From Streptomyces avermitilis MA-4680 = NBRC 14893 (GTDB lineage: Bacteria; Actinomycetota; Actinomycetes; Streptomycetales; Streptomycetaceae): a stretch of DNA of 64,000 bases. The notes beneath the pieces are model-generated. The model worked only from the letters and a program-made list of their open reading frames with translations. It did no database searches and was not told where the DNA came from. Positions within the stretch are counted from its first letter, which is position 1; every line of letters starts with the position of its first letter. The stretch is taken from NCBI RefSeq assembly GCF_000009765.2, contig NC_003155.5, forward strand, positions 372,001-436,000, in the 5' to 3' direction. Both the position numbers and the translations under genes were made by a program. Below, one piece after another: positions 44,987 through 54,614 of the stretch.

Positions 44987-47176
44987 ATGCGTTGCATGCT
45001 GTTGAAAGCCGGTGTGTGCGGCAGCGCTGCCGTGCTCGCACTCGTCACGTCGCCCATCGTGGCGAGAGCAGCCACGTTGGAGCCGAGGATCGACCTGAAG
45101 GTGCTCGTCGTGGATGACGGGGGCCCGGCCACCGGGGCCATCACCGCCGAACTCGACTCGGCAGGCACCCCGTACACCAGGGTCAAGCTGGCCGACAGCG
45201 GGCGGCCGCAGATCAACGCCGCCTTCCTCAGCGATACCGTCAGCGGCCGTCCTAGGGCCAAGTACCAGGCCGTCGTGCTCCCGAACGACAACCCGTTCGG
45301 TGCCGGCTCCGCCGAGATGGCGACCCTGGCGACCTTCGAGCAGACCTTCGGCATCCGGCAGGCCGACGCCTACACCTACGCCAGGCCCGAGGTCGGGCTG
45401 AACTACGCGCAATCGCCTGGGTACATCGGCTCGCTCGACGGCACCACCGCCCAGGTGACGTCCGCCGGGAATTCCGGATCCTTCGGCTACCTCGCCGGGA
45501 GCGTCCCCTTCGAGGACAACGCGCCCGACGTGTCCGAGAGCTACGGCTATCTGGCCGTGCCGCTCGCCCAACAGCAGGCCGGGGCCACGTTCACCAGCTA
45601 TGTGGACGCCCCGATCCCGGGCAGTTCCGCGCGCGGCTCGCTCGTCGGCGAGTACGCCCACGAGGGGCGCCGGGAACTGGTCGTCAACTTCGTCTACAAC
45701 CAGTACCAGGAGCAGTACCGGCTGCTCAGCCGGGGCATCGTCGAGTGGCTGACCCAGGGCATCCACCTGGGCGCTGACCGCAACTACTTCGCGGTCCACG
45801 TCGACGATGTCCTCCTCGGCGACGACCGGTGGAACACCTCGCTCAACTGCACCCCCGGAGACGTGGACTGCACCCCGGGCGGGGGCGCCACCCCCGACCC
45901 GATCCGGATGACGGCGGCGGACGCCCAGTACGCCAAGCAGTGGTCCGCCGGTCACGGGCTCACTCTGGACATGGTGTTCAACGGCGGCGGCAGCGAGGAC
46001 TACAAGGCGGAACACGGTGGCGCCGACCCGACGGCGGACCAGCTCATCGCCGACAAGAGCGCCTTCCGCTGGGTCAACCACACCTACCAGCACCCGTTCC
46101 TGGGCTGCGTCCAGGACGTCAGCGTGGTGCCGTGGAAGTGCTCCACCGACGCGAGCGGAAAGATCCAGTGGGTCAGCCAGGCCGACATCACCTCGCAGAT
46201 CACCCAGAACCGTACCTGGGCGGGCGGCAAGGGCCTCGCCCTCGACAACACGGAACTGGTCACCGGTGAGCACTCCGGGATGAAGGTGTTGCCGCAGCAG
46301 CCCGACGACAACCCCAACCTGGCCCCGTCCCTGAACGCCACCGGGGTGAAGTGGCTGGCCAGCGACAATTCCCGAGACCCGCAGCAGCGCCAGATCGGCT
46401 CCGCCCTCACCGCGCCGCGCTTCCCGATGAACGTCTACTACAACGCGGGCCACGCGACCGAGGAAGTGGACGAGTACAACTTCGTCTACACCAGCAGGGC
46501 CAACGGCGGCAGCGGCATCTGCGAGGGCTCCTCGACCACCACCTGCCTGAGCGCCCCGCTGGACCCCCAGACCGGCTACACGTCGTACATCGTCCCGTTG
46601 GAGAGCCGCATCGCCCTCGGGCACGCGCTTTCCAACGACCCCCGGCCGGTGTACATGCACCAGTCGAACCTCGCCGAGGACCGCATCGCCTACCCGGTGC
46701 TGGACAAGATCCTGGGCGACTACACCAGCCTCTACGCCGCCAACACCCCGCTGGTCAATCTGCGGATGAAGGACATCGGGACCGAGCTGAAGTACCGCGC
46801 CGCCTGGGCCGCCGCAGTGAAGAACAACCAGGTCACCGCCTACCGGATCGGCAACACGGTCACCATCAGCTCGCCGAACGGCACCCAGACCAGCGCGACC
46901 ATGCCCGCCGGCACCACCCAGAAGCAGCTGATCGGCAGCACCGCCTTCGGCGCCGCCTACGCCGGGCAGCTGTCCGGCTGGACCACCCCCGGCACGCTGC
47001 AGACCTCGATCACCCTGCAACTGACCACGCAGGCCACGCCCGCGGCCCCCACCGGCACCGGCACCGGCACCGGCACCGCGAAGGTAGCCGCACCGGCACC
47101 CGCGCTGCGTGTGCCCAGCGGTGTGGCCAGCCCTGTCCCGGCAGGCCCCGGCGACACCGCCCGCCGCAAGCGCTGA
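44987..47176 (+). CDS. Agd3-like polysaccharide deacetylase (secreted)
   Basis: 729 residues. It begins with a signal peptide (MRCMLLKAGVCGSAAVLALV, cleavage near ARAAT). Residues about 37-235 form an N-terminal beta-rich region. A NodB-like deacetylase core has H271, D273 and D274 in AVHVDDVLLGDDRW and H365 and H369 in WVNHTYQHPF, the Asp-His-His metal set. Fungal Agd3 removes acetyl groups from galactosaminogalactan outside the cell, and this looks like its bacterial relative. The C terminus ends in a Gly-Thr repeat (TGTGTGTGT). It heads an operon with PelF and an Sph3-like hydrolase. Confidence 0.85.
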   Translation: MRCMLLKAGVCGSAAVLALVTSPIVARAATLEPRIDLKVLVVDDGGPATGAITAELDSAGTPYTRVKLADSGRPQINAAFLSDTVSGRPRAKYQAVVLPNDNPFGAGSAEMATLATFEQTFGIRQADAYTYARPEVGLNYAQSPGYIGSLDGTTAQVTSAGNSGSFGYLAGSVPFEDNAPDVSESYGYLAVPLAQQQAGATFTSYVDAPIPGSSARGSLVGEYAHEGRRELVVNFVYNQYQEQYRLLSRGIVEWLTQGIHLGADRNYFAVHVDDVLLGDDRWNTSLNCTPGDVDCTPGGGATPDPIRMTAADAQYAKQWSAGHGLTLDMVFNGGGSEDYKAEHGGADPTADQLIADKSAFRWVNHTYQHPFLGCVQDVSVVPWKCSTDASGKIQWVSQADITSQITQNRTWAGGKGLALDNTELVTGEHSGMKVLPQQPDDNPNLAPSLNATGVKWLASDNSRDPQQRQIGSALTAPRFPMNVYYNAGHATEEVDEYNFVYTSRANGGSGICEGSSTTTCLSAPLDPQTGYTSYIVPLESRIALGHALSNDPRPVYMHQSNLAEDRIAYPVLDKILGDYTSLYAANTPLVNLRMKDIGTELKYRAAWAAAVKNNQVTAYRIGNTVTISSPNGTQTSATMPAGTTQKQLIGSTAFGAAYAGQLSGWTTPGTLQTSITLQLTTQATPAAPTGTGTGTGTAKVAAPAPALRVPSGVASPVPAGPGDTARRKR

Positions 47177-47271
47177 CCGTGATCAACGGGCACGACGGCA
47201 CGACCGGCACGCGACGGGCGCAACCGTCCCAACGTGCACGACGGGATACGGGGATAGGGGGATACGGGGAT

Positions 47272-48861
47272 TTGGCAGTAACCGACCGCACCAGGCCAGC
47301 ATTCGGGGACACACCGCCATCCGGCACAGCCAGGGCCATCGCGGCCATCAACACCGGCACGACCCGCGTCACCATGCTCACCGAGGGCACCTACCCGCAC
47401 AGCCACGGCGGAGTGAGTGTCTGGTGCGATCAGCTTGTCCAAGGCATGCCCGACGTGAACTTCCAGATACTCGCGGTCACCAGTGACGGCCGCGAGCCCC
47501 TCACCTGGGAAACGCCCGCGCACGTCAGCAAGGTGGTCTCCATACCCACCTGGGGACCGACGCCGACCGGCCGCGCACCGCGCGGCCGGCGGCTGCGGGG
47601 CTTCCTCGACACCTACGAAATGTTCCTGCTGGCCCTCCTCGATCCCGGCCCCGGTTCTGGCTCCTGTGCCGGCCCCAGCACCCTTGAGCGCTTCGCCGAA
47701 GGGCTGTACGGCCTCGCGGCACGAGCCCGGTCCGGGGAACTGACGGCGGCGCTGCGCACCGAGGCAGCGATACGCACACTGGCCGCCGTCTGGAACCGTC
47801 CGCACGTACCCACCCACGCCGCCCGGCCGACCATGCACGACGTACTGACCGCGACCGACCTGCTGGAACACGCCCTGCGCCCACTGGCGGCCGCCCCACC
47901 CCGGCACGGGATCGCCCACGCCGTCAGCGGCGGACTGGCGGCCCTGCCCGGACTGCTGGCCCAGCACCTGCACGGCACGCCCCTGCTGCTCACCGAACAC
48001 GGCGTCTACCTGCGTGAGCGCTACCTCGGTTACGGCGCCGGCGGTTACCACTGGCCGGTGAAGGCGCTGCTGCTCGGCTTCTTCCGGCTGCTGGCACAGG
48101 AGACCTACGCCCGCGCCGCGCTCATAACGCCGGGAAGCCACTACAACCGACGCTGGGAGGAACGCGGCGGCACCGCACCCGACAAGATCCGTACCGTCTA
48201 CAACGGTGTGGACCCCGGGGCCTTTCCTCCCGCCGGTCCGGAACCGGAGATCCCCACGCTGGCCTGGGCGGGGCGGGTCGATCCCATCAAGGACCTGGAA
48301 ACGCTGATCCGGGCCTTCGCCCTGGTACGCCGGGAGATGCCCCAGGTGCGGTTGCGGCTGTTCGGCGGCACACCCAGCGGCGGCCAGGCCTACCGGGAAC
48401 GCTGCCAGGCTCTCAGCCGGGACCTGGGCATCGCCGAAGCGGTGGCCTTCGAGGGCCGGGTGGAGGACATCCGCGACGCCTACGCGGCGGGCACCGTGGT
48501 CATGCTCTCCAGCATCAGCGAGGGCTTTCCCTTCACCCTCATCGAGGCCATGTCGTGCGGCCGGGCCACCGTCTCCACCGACGTCGGCGGGGTCCGCGAG
48601 GCCGTGGGTGACGCCGGACTCGTCGTACCGCCGCGCGAACCGGAGGCGATGGCACGGGCAGCCCTGGAACTGCTGCGCGCGCCCGCCCGCCGGGCCCGGA
48701 CGGGCGAGGCCGCGCGACTGAGGGTGATCGAGCAGTTCACACTCCGGCACACCATCGACTCCTTCCGGGAGATCTACGGCGCGCTGGGAGCGGGCGAGGA
48801 CCGGACGCACCTGGCCGAGGACCCGGCGCCGCGCGCCCGACGGGCCGGAGGTGAGTGGTGA
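47272..48861 (+). CDS. pelF: PelF-type GT4 glycosyltransferase
   Basis: 529 residues from a TTG at 47272 behind a purine-rich GATACGGGGAT; the ATG at 47374 would remove part of the conserved beginning. It opens with TMLTEGTYPHSHGGVSVWCD, the signature of the PelF N-terminal DUF3492 domain. The GT4 part shows AWAGRVDPIKDLETLIRAFA and the E-x7-E motif at E417 and E425 (SEGFPFTLIEAMSCGRATVS). PelF polymerises the Pel exopolysaccharide from UDP-sugars in the cytoplasm. It is followed, with a 7-base overlap, by a membrane protein. Confidence 0.88.
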   Translation: MAVTDRTRPAFGDTPPSGTARAIAAINTGTTRVTMLTEGTYPHSHGGVSVWCDQLVQGMPDVNFQILAVTSDGREPLTWETPAHVSKVVSIPTWGPTPTGRAPRGRRLRGFLDTYEMFLLALLDPGPGSGSCAGPSTLERFAEGLYGLAARARSGELTAALRTEAAIRTLAAVWNRPHVPTHAARPTMHDVLTATDLLEHALRPLAAAPPRHGIAHAVSGGLAALPGLLAQHLHGTPLLLTEHGVYLRERYLGYGAGGYHWPVKALLLGFFRLLAQETYARAALITPGSHYNRRWEERGGTAPDKIRTVYNGVDPGAFPPAGPEPEIPTLAWAGRVDPIKDLETLIRAFALVRREMPQVRLRLFGGTPSGGQAYRERCQALSRDLGIAEAVAFEGRVEDIRDAYAAGTVVMLSSISEGFPFTLIEAMSCGRATVSTDVGGVREAVGDAGLVVPPREPEAMARAALELLRAPARRARTGEAARLRVIEQFTLRHTIDSFREIYGALGAGEDRTHLAEDPAPRARRAGGEW

Positions 48862-50207
48862 ACCGGCCGGGCGATGACCGAACCGTATTACTGCGCCTGC
48901 CGACCCCGCCGCAGCGGCCGACCTGGGCCGACGACCCGCTCGACGAGCTCGCCGAACGGCTGGCGGACGTGTGCGGGGCCGCCGTTCACCCGGACGAGAT
49001 CGCCGCGGTGCTGGAGTCCGACGGGCTGACGCACCAACAGATCACCACCCGCTACTCGCGACGGGACCTGTTCGCCATCGCGGAGGAGCTGTACACCCGG
49101 GTGCCGCGCCGATTCCCGGACCCCGGACCGGGACCCGACCCGTGGCGGACCAGCCCGTGGCAGTGCCTGCTGCGCGGGATGCTGTTCGGCCTGCCGGGGC
49201 TGGCCTACCTTCTGGGCGCAGGACTGCTGCCCGGCCGGGTCACCGGGCTCGCTGCCTCGGCACTCGTGGCCTGGGCCTGGAACCAGGCACTGGCCCACCG
49301 CGCCTACGTACGACTCGCCGCGGGCGGCCGGCGGGCAGCCGCGCGGTGCCTGCTGCTCGGGGCCCCGGCCGGGGTGACGGCAGCGGCGGCGGCCGCACTG
49401 GCCGTCTCGGGGGCGGGTGCCGCCCCGGCCTTCGCGGCGGGAGAGGCGCTCTATCTGGCGGCGGCCACGGTGCTGCTCGTTCTGGGACGCGAGCAGCACC
49501 TGCTGATCGCGCTCGTACCGACGGCGGCCGGGGCGGCCTGCATACCGCTGTGGCACCCCGGCCCGGTGCCGGTCGCCGTGCTGCTGCTGGCCACCGTCGC
49601 AGCGGCGGCGCTGTCGGCGGTACGGGAGATCGTACGGTCGCTGCGCACCACAAGCTCCGCGGCACCGGGCACGCCCCGGCTCACCGCCTCCGTCCCGTAC
49701 GGGCTGTTCGGCCTGGCCGGCGGGGCGCTGACGCTGATGGCCCCGGCGGCGGGCAGGCCGGCCGCCGTCGTACTGACGCTGAGCATGGGCGTGGCCGAGT
49801 GGTTGCTCTACCGCTACCGGAGCCTGACCCTCACCGCCCTGCGGCACAGCCGGACCCCGTGGGGCTTCCGGCTCCGGGCGGTCGGCGTGCTCGCCCTGTG
49901 CCTCACCGGGTACCTCGCGGTGCTCGCCGCCCCGGCGCTGGTCACCGGGGTGCCGCCGCTGCCGCTGCTCGCCCTCGGCGCGGCGCTCTGGGTCGCCCTG
50001 CTGCTCCAGGCGGCCGGGATCGCCTGGCCGTCCGCCGTGGCCTGCCTCGCCGCCGCCGTTGCGGAGGTGGCCCTGTCAGGCGGGGCCAACCGGGGGCCGG
50101 GTCTGCTCAGCCCGGCGACCGCCGAGTTGGCGGCCTGCGGCTGCGCGACGGCAGTGCTGCTGGCGGTCGCGTGCACCCGGATGGGCCGGACCACGGCCCA
50201 CCGCTGA
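48855..50207 (+). CDS. Polytopic membrane protein of the exopolysaccharide operon
   Basis: 450 residues. A soluble N terminus of about 95 residues (LDELAERLADVCGAAVHPDE, TTRYSRRDLFAIAEELYTR) precedes 10-12 hydrophobic helices from about 100 to the end. The position directly after PelF, where Pel systems have the transporter PelG, suggests that it exports or supports polymer synthesis, but I see no PelG signature. It overlaps the pelF-like gene by 7 bases. Uncertain: it may be a flippase-like or accessory protein. Confidence 0.7.
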   Translation: MVNRPGDDRTVLLRLPTPPQRPTWADDPLDELAERLADVCGAAVHPDEIAAVLESDGLTHQQITTRYSRRDLFAIAEELYTRVPRRFPDPGPGPDPWRTSPWQCLLRGMLFGLPGLAYLLGAGLLPGRVTGLAASALVAWAWNQALAHRAYVRLAAGGRRAAARCLLLGAPAGVTAAAAAALAVSGAGAAPAFAAGEALYLAAATVLLVLGREQHLLIALVPTAAGAACIPLWHPGPVPVAVLLLATVAAAALSAVREIVRSLRTTSSAAPGTPRLTASVPYGLFGLAGGALTLMAPAAGRPAAVVLTLSMGVAEWLLYRYRSLTLTALRHSRTPWGFRLRAVGVLALCLTGYLAVLAAPALVTGVPPLPLLALGAALWVALLLQAAGIAWPSAVACLAAAVAEVALSGGANRGPGLLSPATAELAACGCATAVLLAVACTRMGRTTAHR

Positions 50208-50344
50208 CCAGATACCGGTAACCCGTAGCCCCGTGACCTCATGACGCCCTGCCCCTGCAACCCAGCACAGCAGTAACCGCCCAATAACCCCGTGACCCCA
50301 CGCGGGCCTGACCGATTCAGATTCAGATCAGAGGAGACAGCTCC

Positions 50345-51352
50345 GTGACCTCGTCCGCTCCCGTAACCGTCGCCGTCACCGGTGCCGAGGGATTCATCGG
50401 CTCGCACCTGGTGGAGGCGCTCATCGCATCAGGACACCGGGTACGCGCCATGGCGCAGTACAACTCCTTCTCGTCGTACGGCTGGTTGGAGACCCTGCCG
50501 CAGGACGTGATGGACAGTGTGGAGGTCGTACTCGGCGACGTACGCGACGCCGGGTCGGTGCAGCACCTGCTCACCGGCACCGAGGCCGTGTACCACCTGG
50601 CCGCGCTGATCGCAATCCCGTACTCCTACCAGGCACCGCACAGCTACGTGGCCACCAATGTCACCGGGACGCTCAACGTGCTGGAAGCCGTACGCCGGCT
50701 CGGCATCCCCAGGATGGTGCACACCTCCACCAGCGAGACGTACGGCACCGCGCAGACCGTCCCCATCACCGAGGACCACCCGATCAACACCCAGTCCCCG
50801 TACTCCGCCTCCAAGGCAGGCGGCGACCGGCTGGCCGACGGCTACTACGCCAGCTTCGGCATCCCGGTGGCCACCCTGCGGCCGTTCAACACCTTCGGGC
50901 CGCGCCAGTCCATGCGGGCAGTGATCCCGACCGTCATCGGGCAGGTGGCGGCCGGAGAGCGGACCATCGCCCTGGGCGACCTGCGGCCCACCCGGGACTT
51001 CATGTTCGTCAAGGACACCGCCCAGGCGTTCCTCGCGGTGGGCACCGCTCCCGCCGAGGCAGTCGTCGGCAGGACGTTCAACGCCGGTACGGGCGGTGAG
51101 ATTTCGGTCGGCGACCTGGTGACGCTGGTCGGCAAGCTCATGGGGGCCGAGCTTGAGGTCCGCGAGGACGCGCAGCGCATCCGGCCCGCCGCGTCCGAGG
51201 TGATGAGGCTGGTCTGCGACGCCTCCCGGCTGCGCGCCGCGACTGGCTGGGAACCGGCCCACAGCCTCCAGGAAGGGTTGGAGCAGACCGTCCGGTTCTT
51301 CTCCGACCCGGCGAACCTGGCCCGCTACAAGACTGCCATCTACAACGTCTGA
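50345..51352 (+). CDS. SDR-family NAD-dependent sugar-nucleotide epimerase/dehydratase
   Basis: 335 residues from a GTG with GAGGAG upstream. The Rossmann motif GAEGFIG is at residues 13-19, the catalytic STSETYGTA with Ser/Thr near 128-131, and Y153xxxK157 in SPYSASKAGG. It resembles UDP-hexose or GDP-mannose dehydratases/epimerases. In the operon it would supply an activated sugar for the polymer; whether this is UDP-GalNAc cannot be told from the sequence. Confidence 0.88.
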   Translation: MTSSAPVTVAVTGAEGFIGSHLVEALIASGHRVRAMAQYNSFSSYGWLETLPQDVMDSVEVVLGDVRDAGSVQHLLTGTEAVYHLAALIAIPYSYQAPHSYVATNVTGTLNVLEAVRRLGIPRMVHTSTSETYGTAQTVPITEDHPINTQSPYSASKAGGDRLADGYYASFGIPVATLRPFNTFGPRQSMRAVIPTVIGQVAAGERTIALGDLRPTRDFMFVKDTAQAFLAVGTAPAEAVVGRTFNAGTGGEISVGDLVTLVGKLMGAELEVREDAQRIRPAASEVMRLVCDASRLRAATGWEPAHSLQEGLEQTVRFFSDPANLARYKTAIYNV

Positions 51353-51398
51353 CGACCCGTCTCAGGCCATCGACCACCGACCGACAACGGAGTCCGCC

Positions 51399-52112
51399 AT
51401 GCACGCAGTCATTCTGGCCGGAGGCAAGGGTGTCCGGCTGCGCCCGTACACCACCGCCCTGCCCAAGCCGCTCGTCCCCATCGGCGATCAGCACGCCATC
51501 CTGGAAATCGTGATGCGGCAGCTCGTCAACTCGGGATTCACCAGCTGCACCATCGCCATCGGCCACCTCGGGCACATCATCCGCGCCTACGTCGGCAACG
51601 GCTCCCAATGGGGTCTGCGCGTCGACTATTCGACCGAGGACAGCCCGCTGGGCACCATGGGCCCGCTGCTGACCATGCTCGACCGGCTGCCGGAGCACTT
51701 CCTGGTCATGAACGGCGACATCCTCACCGACCTGGACTTCCGCGCCGTCCTGCGCAGTCACCAGGCCGACAGCGCGCCACTGACCATCGCCACGTACTGC
51801 CGCAAGGTCAGGATCGACTTCGGCGTCCTCACCACCGACGGCAAGCAGGTCGTCGGCTTCACCGAGAAGCCGACCCTGGACTACCGGGTCTCCATGGGCG
51901 TCTACGGGCTCTCCCGGTCCACCCTGGACGGCTACACCCCCGGCCTGCCGCTCGGCTTCGACGAACTCGTCCTCGACCTGCTCCGCGACGGCACGCCTCC
52001 GGCCGCCCACGAGTTCGACGGCTACTGGCTGGACATCGGCCGCCCGGACGACTACGACCGGGCGAACTCCGAGTTCACCACCCACCGCGACCTGCTGCTG
52101 AAGGGAGCGTGA
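51399..52112 (+). CDS. Sugar-phosphate nucleotidyltransferase
   Basis: 237 residues. It has the characteristic HAVILAGGKGVRLRPYTTAL and PKPLVPIGDQHAILEI at the start, the metal-binding Asp in LVMNGDILTD, and FTEKPTLDYRVSMGVYGLS. It joins a sugar-1-phosphate to a nucleotide to make the activated sugar. It lies 46 bases after the SDR gene and 4 bases before the next one, so it is part of one operon. Confidence 0.9.
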   Translation: MHAVILAGGKGVRLRPYTTALPKPLVPIGDQHAILEIVMRQLVNSGFTSCTIAIGHLGHIIRAYVGNGSQWGLRVDYSTEDSPLGTMGPLLTMLDRLPEHFLVMNGDILTDLDFRAVLRSHQADSAPLTIATYCRKVRIDFGVLTTDGKQVVGFTEKPTLDYRVSMGVYGLSRSTLDGYTPGLPLGFDELVLDLLRDGTPPAAHEFDGYWLDIGRPDDYDRANSEFTTHRDLLLKGA

Positions 52113-52116
52113 CCTG

Positions 52117-53016
52117 ATGCGCATTCTCGTCGCGGGCTCCACCGGGTTCCTGGGCCGGCACATCACGGAGCACCTGCTCGCCCTGTCCGGCGTCCGGGTG
52201 CTCCGCGCCGGCCGCTCCCCGGGCGCCGACCTACGGGTCGACCTCACCACCGCCACCGTCTCCGCTCTCGCCGCCGACCTGCACGCGCTGGCCCCGGACG
52301 CCGTCGTCAACTGCGCCGGCGCCGTCGGAGGCGGCCCGCTTCTGCTGGCGGAGACCAACGCCCGGGGACCCGCCGTGCTGTGCGAGGCCCTGACCGCGGC
52401 CGACCTCCCGGTACGCCTGGTCCATCTCGGATCCGCCGGCGAGTACGGGACGACCCCCGGGCAGCCGCTCGGCGAGGACTCCGCCACCTGTCCGCAGGGC
52501 GCGTACGGGGCCACCAAACTGGCGGGTTCCCTGACCGTCGCCGAGGCCGCACTGGACGCCGTCGTCCTACGGGTGTTCAACCCCCTCGGGCCAGACTCGC
52601 CCGGCACAAGCCTGCCCGGCCGGCTCGCCGACGAGCTGCTGCGCGCCGGACCGGACGGCACAGTGCGGGTCGGTGACCTGTCCGCGTACCGCGACTTCGT
52701 CGACGCACGGGACGTGGCCCATGCCGCAGCCCTCGCCACCACGGCGCCCGGCCCGCTCCCCCGCATCCTCAACATCGCCGGCGGCAGCGCCACCCAGGTC
52801 CGCAAGGTCGCGGAAGGCCTGGCCCGGATCAGCGGATTCCATGGCCGAATCGACGAGAACGGCACCGGTTCCCAGCGCTCGTCAGCCATCTCCTGGCAGC
52901 AGGCGGACATCACAGCTGCCGCCACAGCTCTGGGCTGGCACCCCGAACGTACCCTCGACACCTCGCTCGCCGACCTGTGGACCTCGCGCACCGGCACGCC
53001 CCCGACCCCGGCATGA
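52117..53016 (+). CDS. SDR-family NAD(P)-dependent oxidoreductase (sugar-modifying)
   Basis: 299 residues. The dinucleotide motif GSTGFLG is at residues 7-13 and Y130xxxK134 is in GAYGATKLAGS. LGSAGEYG is the usual Ser-containing block, and YRDFVDARDVAHA is typical of the extended SDR class such as dTDP-sugar reductases. Its stop overlaps the start of the Sph3-like gene (ATGA). Its likely role is modification of the nucleotide sugar for the polymer. Confidence 0.88.
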   Translation: MRILVAGSTGFLGRHITEHLLALSGVRVLRAGRSPGADLRVDLTTATVSALAADLHALAPDAVVNCAGAVGGGPLLLAETNARGPAVLCEALTAADLPVRLVHLGSAGEYGTTPGQPLGEDSATCPQGAYGATKLAGSLTVAEAALDAVVLRVFNPLGPDSPGTSLPGRLADELLRAGPDGTVRVGDLSAYRDFVDARDVAHAAALATTAPGPLPRILNIAGGSATQVRKVAEGLARISGFHGRIDENGTGSQRSSAISWQQADITAAATALGWHPERTLDTSLADLWTSRTGTPPTPA

Positions 53017-53681
53017 CACACGGCCGACTGCTTGTTCCGCTGTACGTCCACCCCGCTGTGGACCCTGCGGCGTGGCAGGCCCTGACGCGAGTCCCGTCGC
53101 GGCTGTACGGTGTCGTCCTCAACGTTGCCGACGGCCCCGGCGCGACCCGCGACCCGGCCTTCGCCGCCGCCGCCGGGGCCCTGCGTGCGGCAGGCATACG
53201 CGTGCTCGGATACCTCGACACCGCCTACGGCACCCGTCCCCACCAGACGGTGCTCACCGAGCTGCGCCACCACGTCAGCTGGTACGGAACCGACGGCGTC
53301 TTTCTCGATCAGGCCAGTGCCGAAGCTGGCCTGCTGCCGTACTACCGCGTGCTGGGCGACGAGGCCCGCGACCACGGCGTCGGCACCGTCGCGCTCAACC
53401 CGGGAATGCACCCTGATTCCGGCTACGCCTCCATCGCCGATCTGTTGGTCACCTTCGAAGGGAACTGGCAGACCTACCTCACCTCAGCCGCGCCCTTCTG
53501 GACCGCGGCGCACCCGTCGGCCCGCTTCTGCCATCTGATCCACGGCGTCCCCGACGGCCTGTGCGACCTCGCCGCCCGCACCGCACGGATCCGCCGAGCC
53601 GGCGTCCACTGCGCGGTACCGGGTGAGGGCGCGAACCCCTGGGCCGCCCTGCCCCCCGCCGTGAGGAGGGGAACCACATGA
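53013..53681 (+). CDS. Spherulation-specific family 4 (GH135, Sph3-like) glycoside hydrolase
   Basis: 222 residues, a TIM-barrel-like protein: LLVPLYVHPAVDPAAWQALT, then VVLNVADGPGATRDPAFAAA, GIRVLGYLDTAYGTRP and GTDGVFLDQASAEAGLLPYY. These blocks match the family that includes fungal Sph3, which cleaves galactosaminogalactan and is needed for its synthesis. The Asp in FLDQ is a candidate catalytic acid. No signal peptide is visible, so the location is uncertain. Translation is coupled to the SDR upstream. Confidence 0.8.
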   Translation: MTHGRLLVPLYVHPAVDPAAWQALTRVPSRLYGVVLNVADGPGATRDPAFAAAAGALRAAGIRVLGYLDTAYGTRPHQTVLTELRHHVSWYGTDGVFLDQASAEAGLLPYYRVLGDEARDHGVGTVALNPGMHPDSGYASIADLLVTFEGNWQTYLTSAAPFWTAAHPSARFCHLIHGVPDGLCDLAARTARIRRAGVHCAVPGEGANPWAALPPAVRRGTT

Positions 53682-54356
53682 GGTTCGCAACCCGCCCGCC
53701 ACTCCTGCTGTCAGCCGTGTTGCTGCTGTTCACGGAACTGCTCGGGGCTGCTCACCGGGTGCCTCAACGGTCCGGCGTCACCGAGGGAGCGGAACGAGGG
53801 CCCTGGCCGGGCCGCGCCAACTGTGTGTGCGGCCTGGCCGCCTGCGATCGGGAACAGCGGCTCACCCGCGAGCTGGGCGGCGTCGACCCGGTCGAGTTCT
53901 GCGCCGCGCCGGCCAAGGCGGCGCCCGTCACCCCACCGGTTCGTCAAGGAAGTGCTGCGAATGTGGAGCCCACCGCTCATTCTGGTGCGGCGCGCACGGG
54001 CCTCGTTCGACCTCGGCACCACCCGGCTGGAGAAAGCGCAGAACTACCTGGTCAGCCCGCACATGATCCACCGCGATCACCGCTACTGGCAGCAGCCCGA
54101 TACCTTCGACCCCGACCGCTTCCTGCCCGGGGTACCGCACGGACCGACCGACAGATCGTGTTACGTACCGTTCGGGTGGGCGCCGAAGAAGTGCATCGGT
54201 AACGATATCGGCACCACTCAGCTGATGGGCCTGTGCTATCTGATCTGCACGCGCTACCGCCTCAGCGTCCCGAACTCCGACACGCTCCCCATGGCCTGCC
54301 GTTTCGCCCCTGTACCGCAGCGATTCAACGGACGCCTCGCCCTGGCCTGGAACTGA
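53678..54356 (+). pseudogene. Cytochrome P450, C-terminal fragment with frameshift
   Basis: The N-terminal part (LLLSAVLLLFTELLGA, ELGGVDPVEFCAA) and the C-terminal part (RFVKEVLRMWSPPLILVRRA, FDPDRFLPGVPHGPTDRSCY, VPFGWAPKKCIGNDIG) lie in different frames, switching near 53940. ExxR-like EVLR and the heme-Cys loop FGWAPKKCIG identify a P450, although the conserved Gly at the fourth position of that loop is Ala. Helix I is not recognisable and the N-terminal half is missing. It overlaps the last gene of the operon by 4 bases but is probably not part of it. Confidence 0.65.
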
Positions 54357-54614
54357 GCATTGACGCTCAGGCCGAACCCATGCACCCCATGCGCCGTGGT
54401 ACCGGTAACTCCCTTCACCCCAGGCAGACACCCAGTGCCCCAGGCAGCCGCCGGTCCGTCTCGCGTCTGCTGCAGCTTGTCCCGACTGCTTACCCAGCGG
54501 TATGGCTCGTGGGCATCAGCCGCGCATACGCGACACCTCAACATGCGGGCTTACCAGTCTCACACCCGTACGCCTGCGGGAAGGAGTCGGCCCCATGAGT
54601 CGCAGGGAAGTGCC

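Noticed and set aside
44708..47020. Long frame on the minus strand opposite the Agd3-like gene
   Set aside because: A high-GC shadow frame; its translation has no family signature and the opposite strand has signal peptide and catalytic motifs.
47046..47080. Tandem GGCACC repeats as a possible regulatory or CRISPR-like array
   Set aside because: They are simple Gly-Thr codon repeats at the end of the deacetylase gene, with no spacers.
51138..53411. 757-residue minus-strand frame opposite the sugar genes
   Set aside because: Shadow of three well-supported plus-strand enzymes; no domain recognised.
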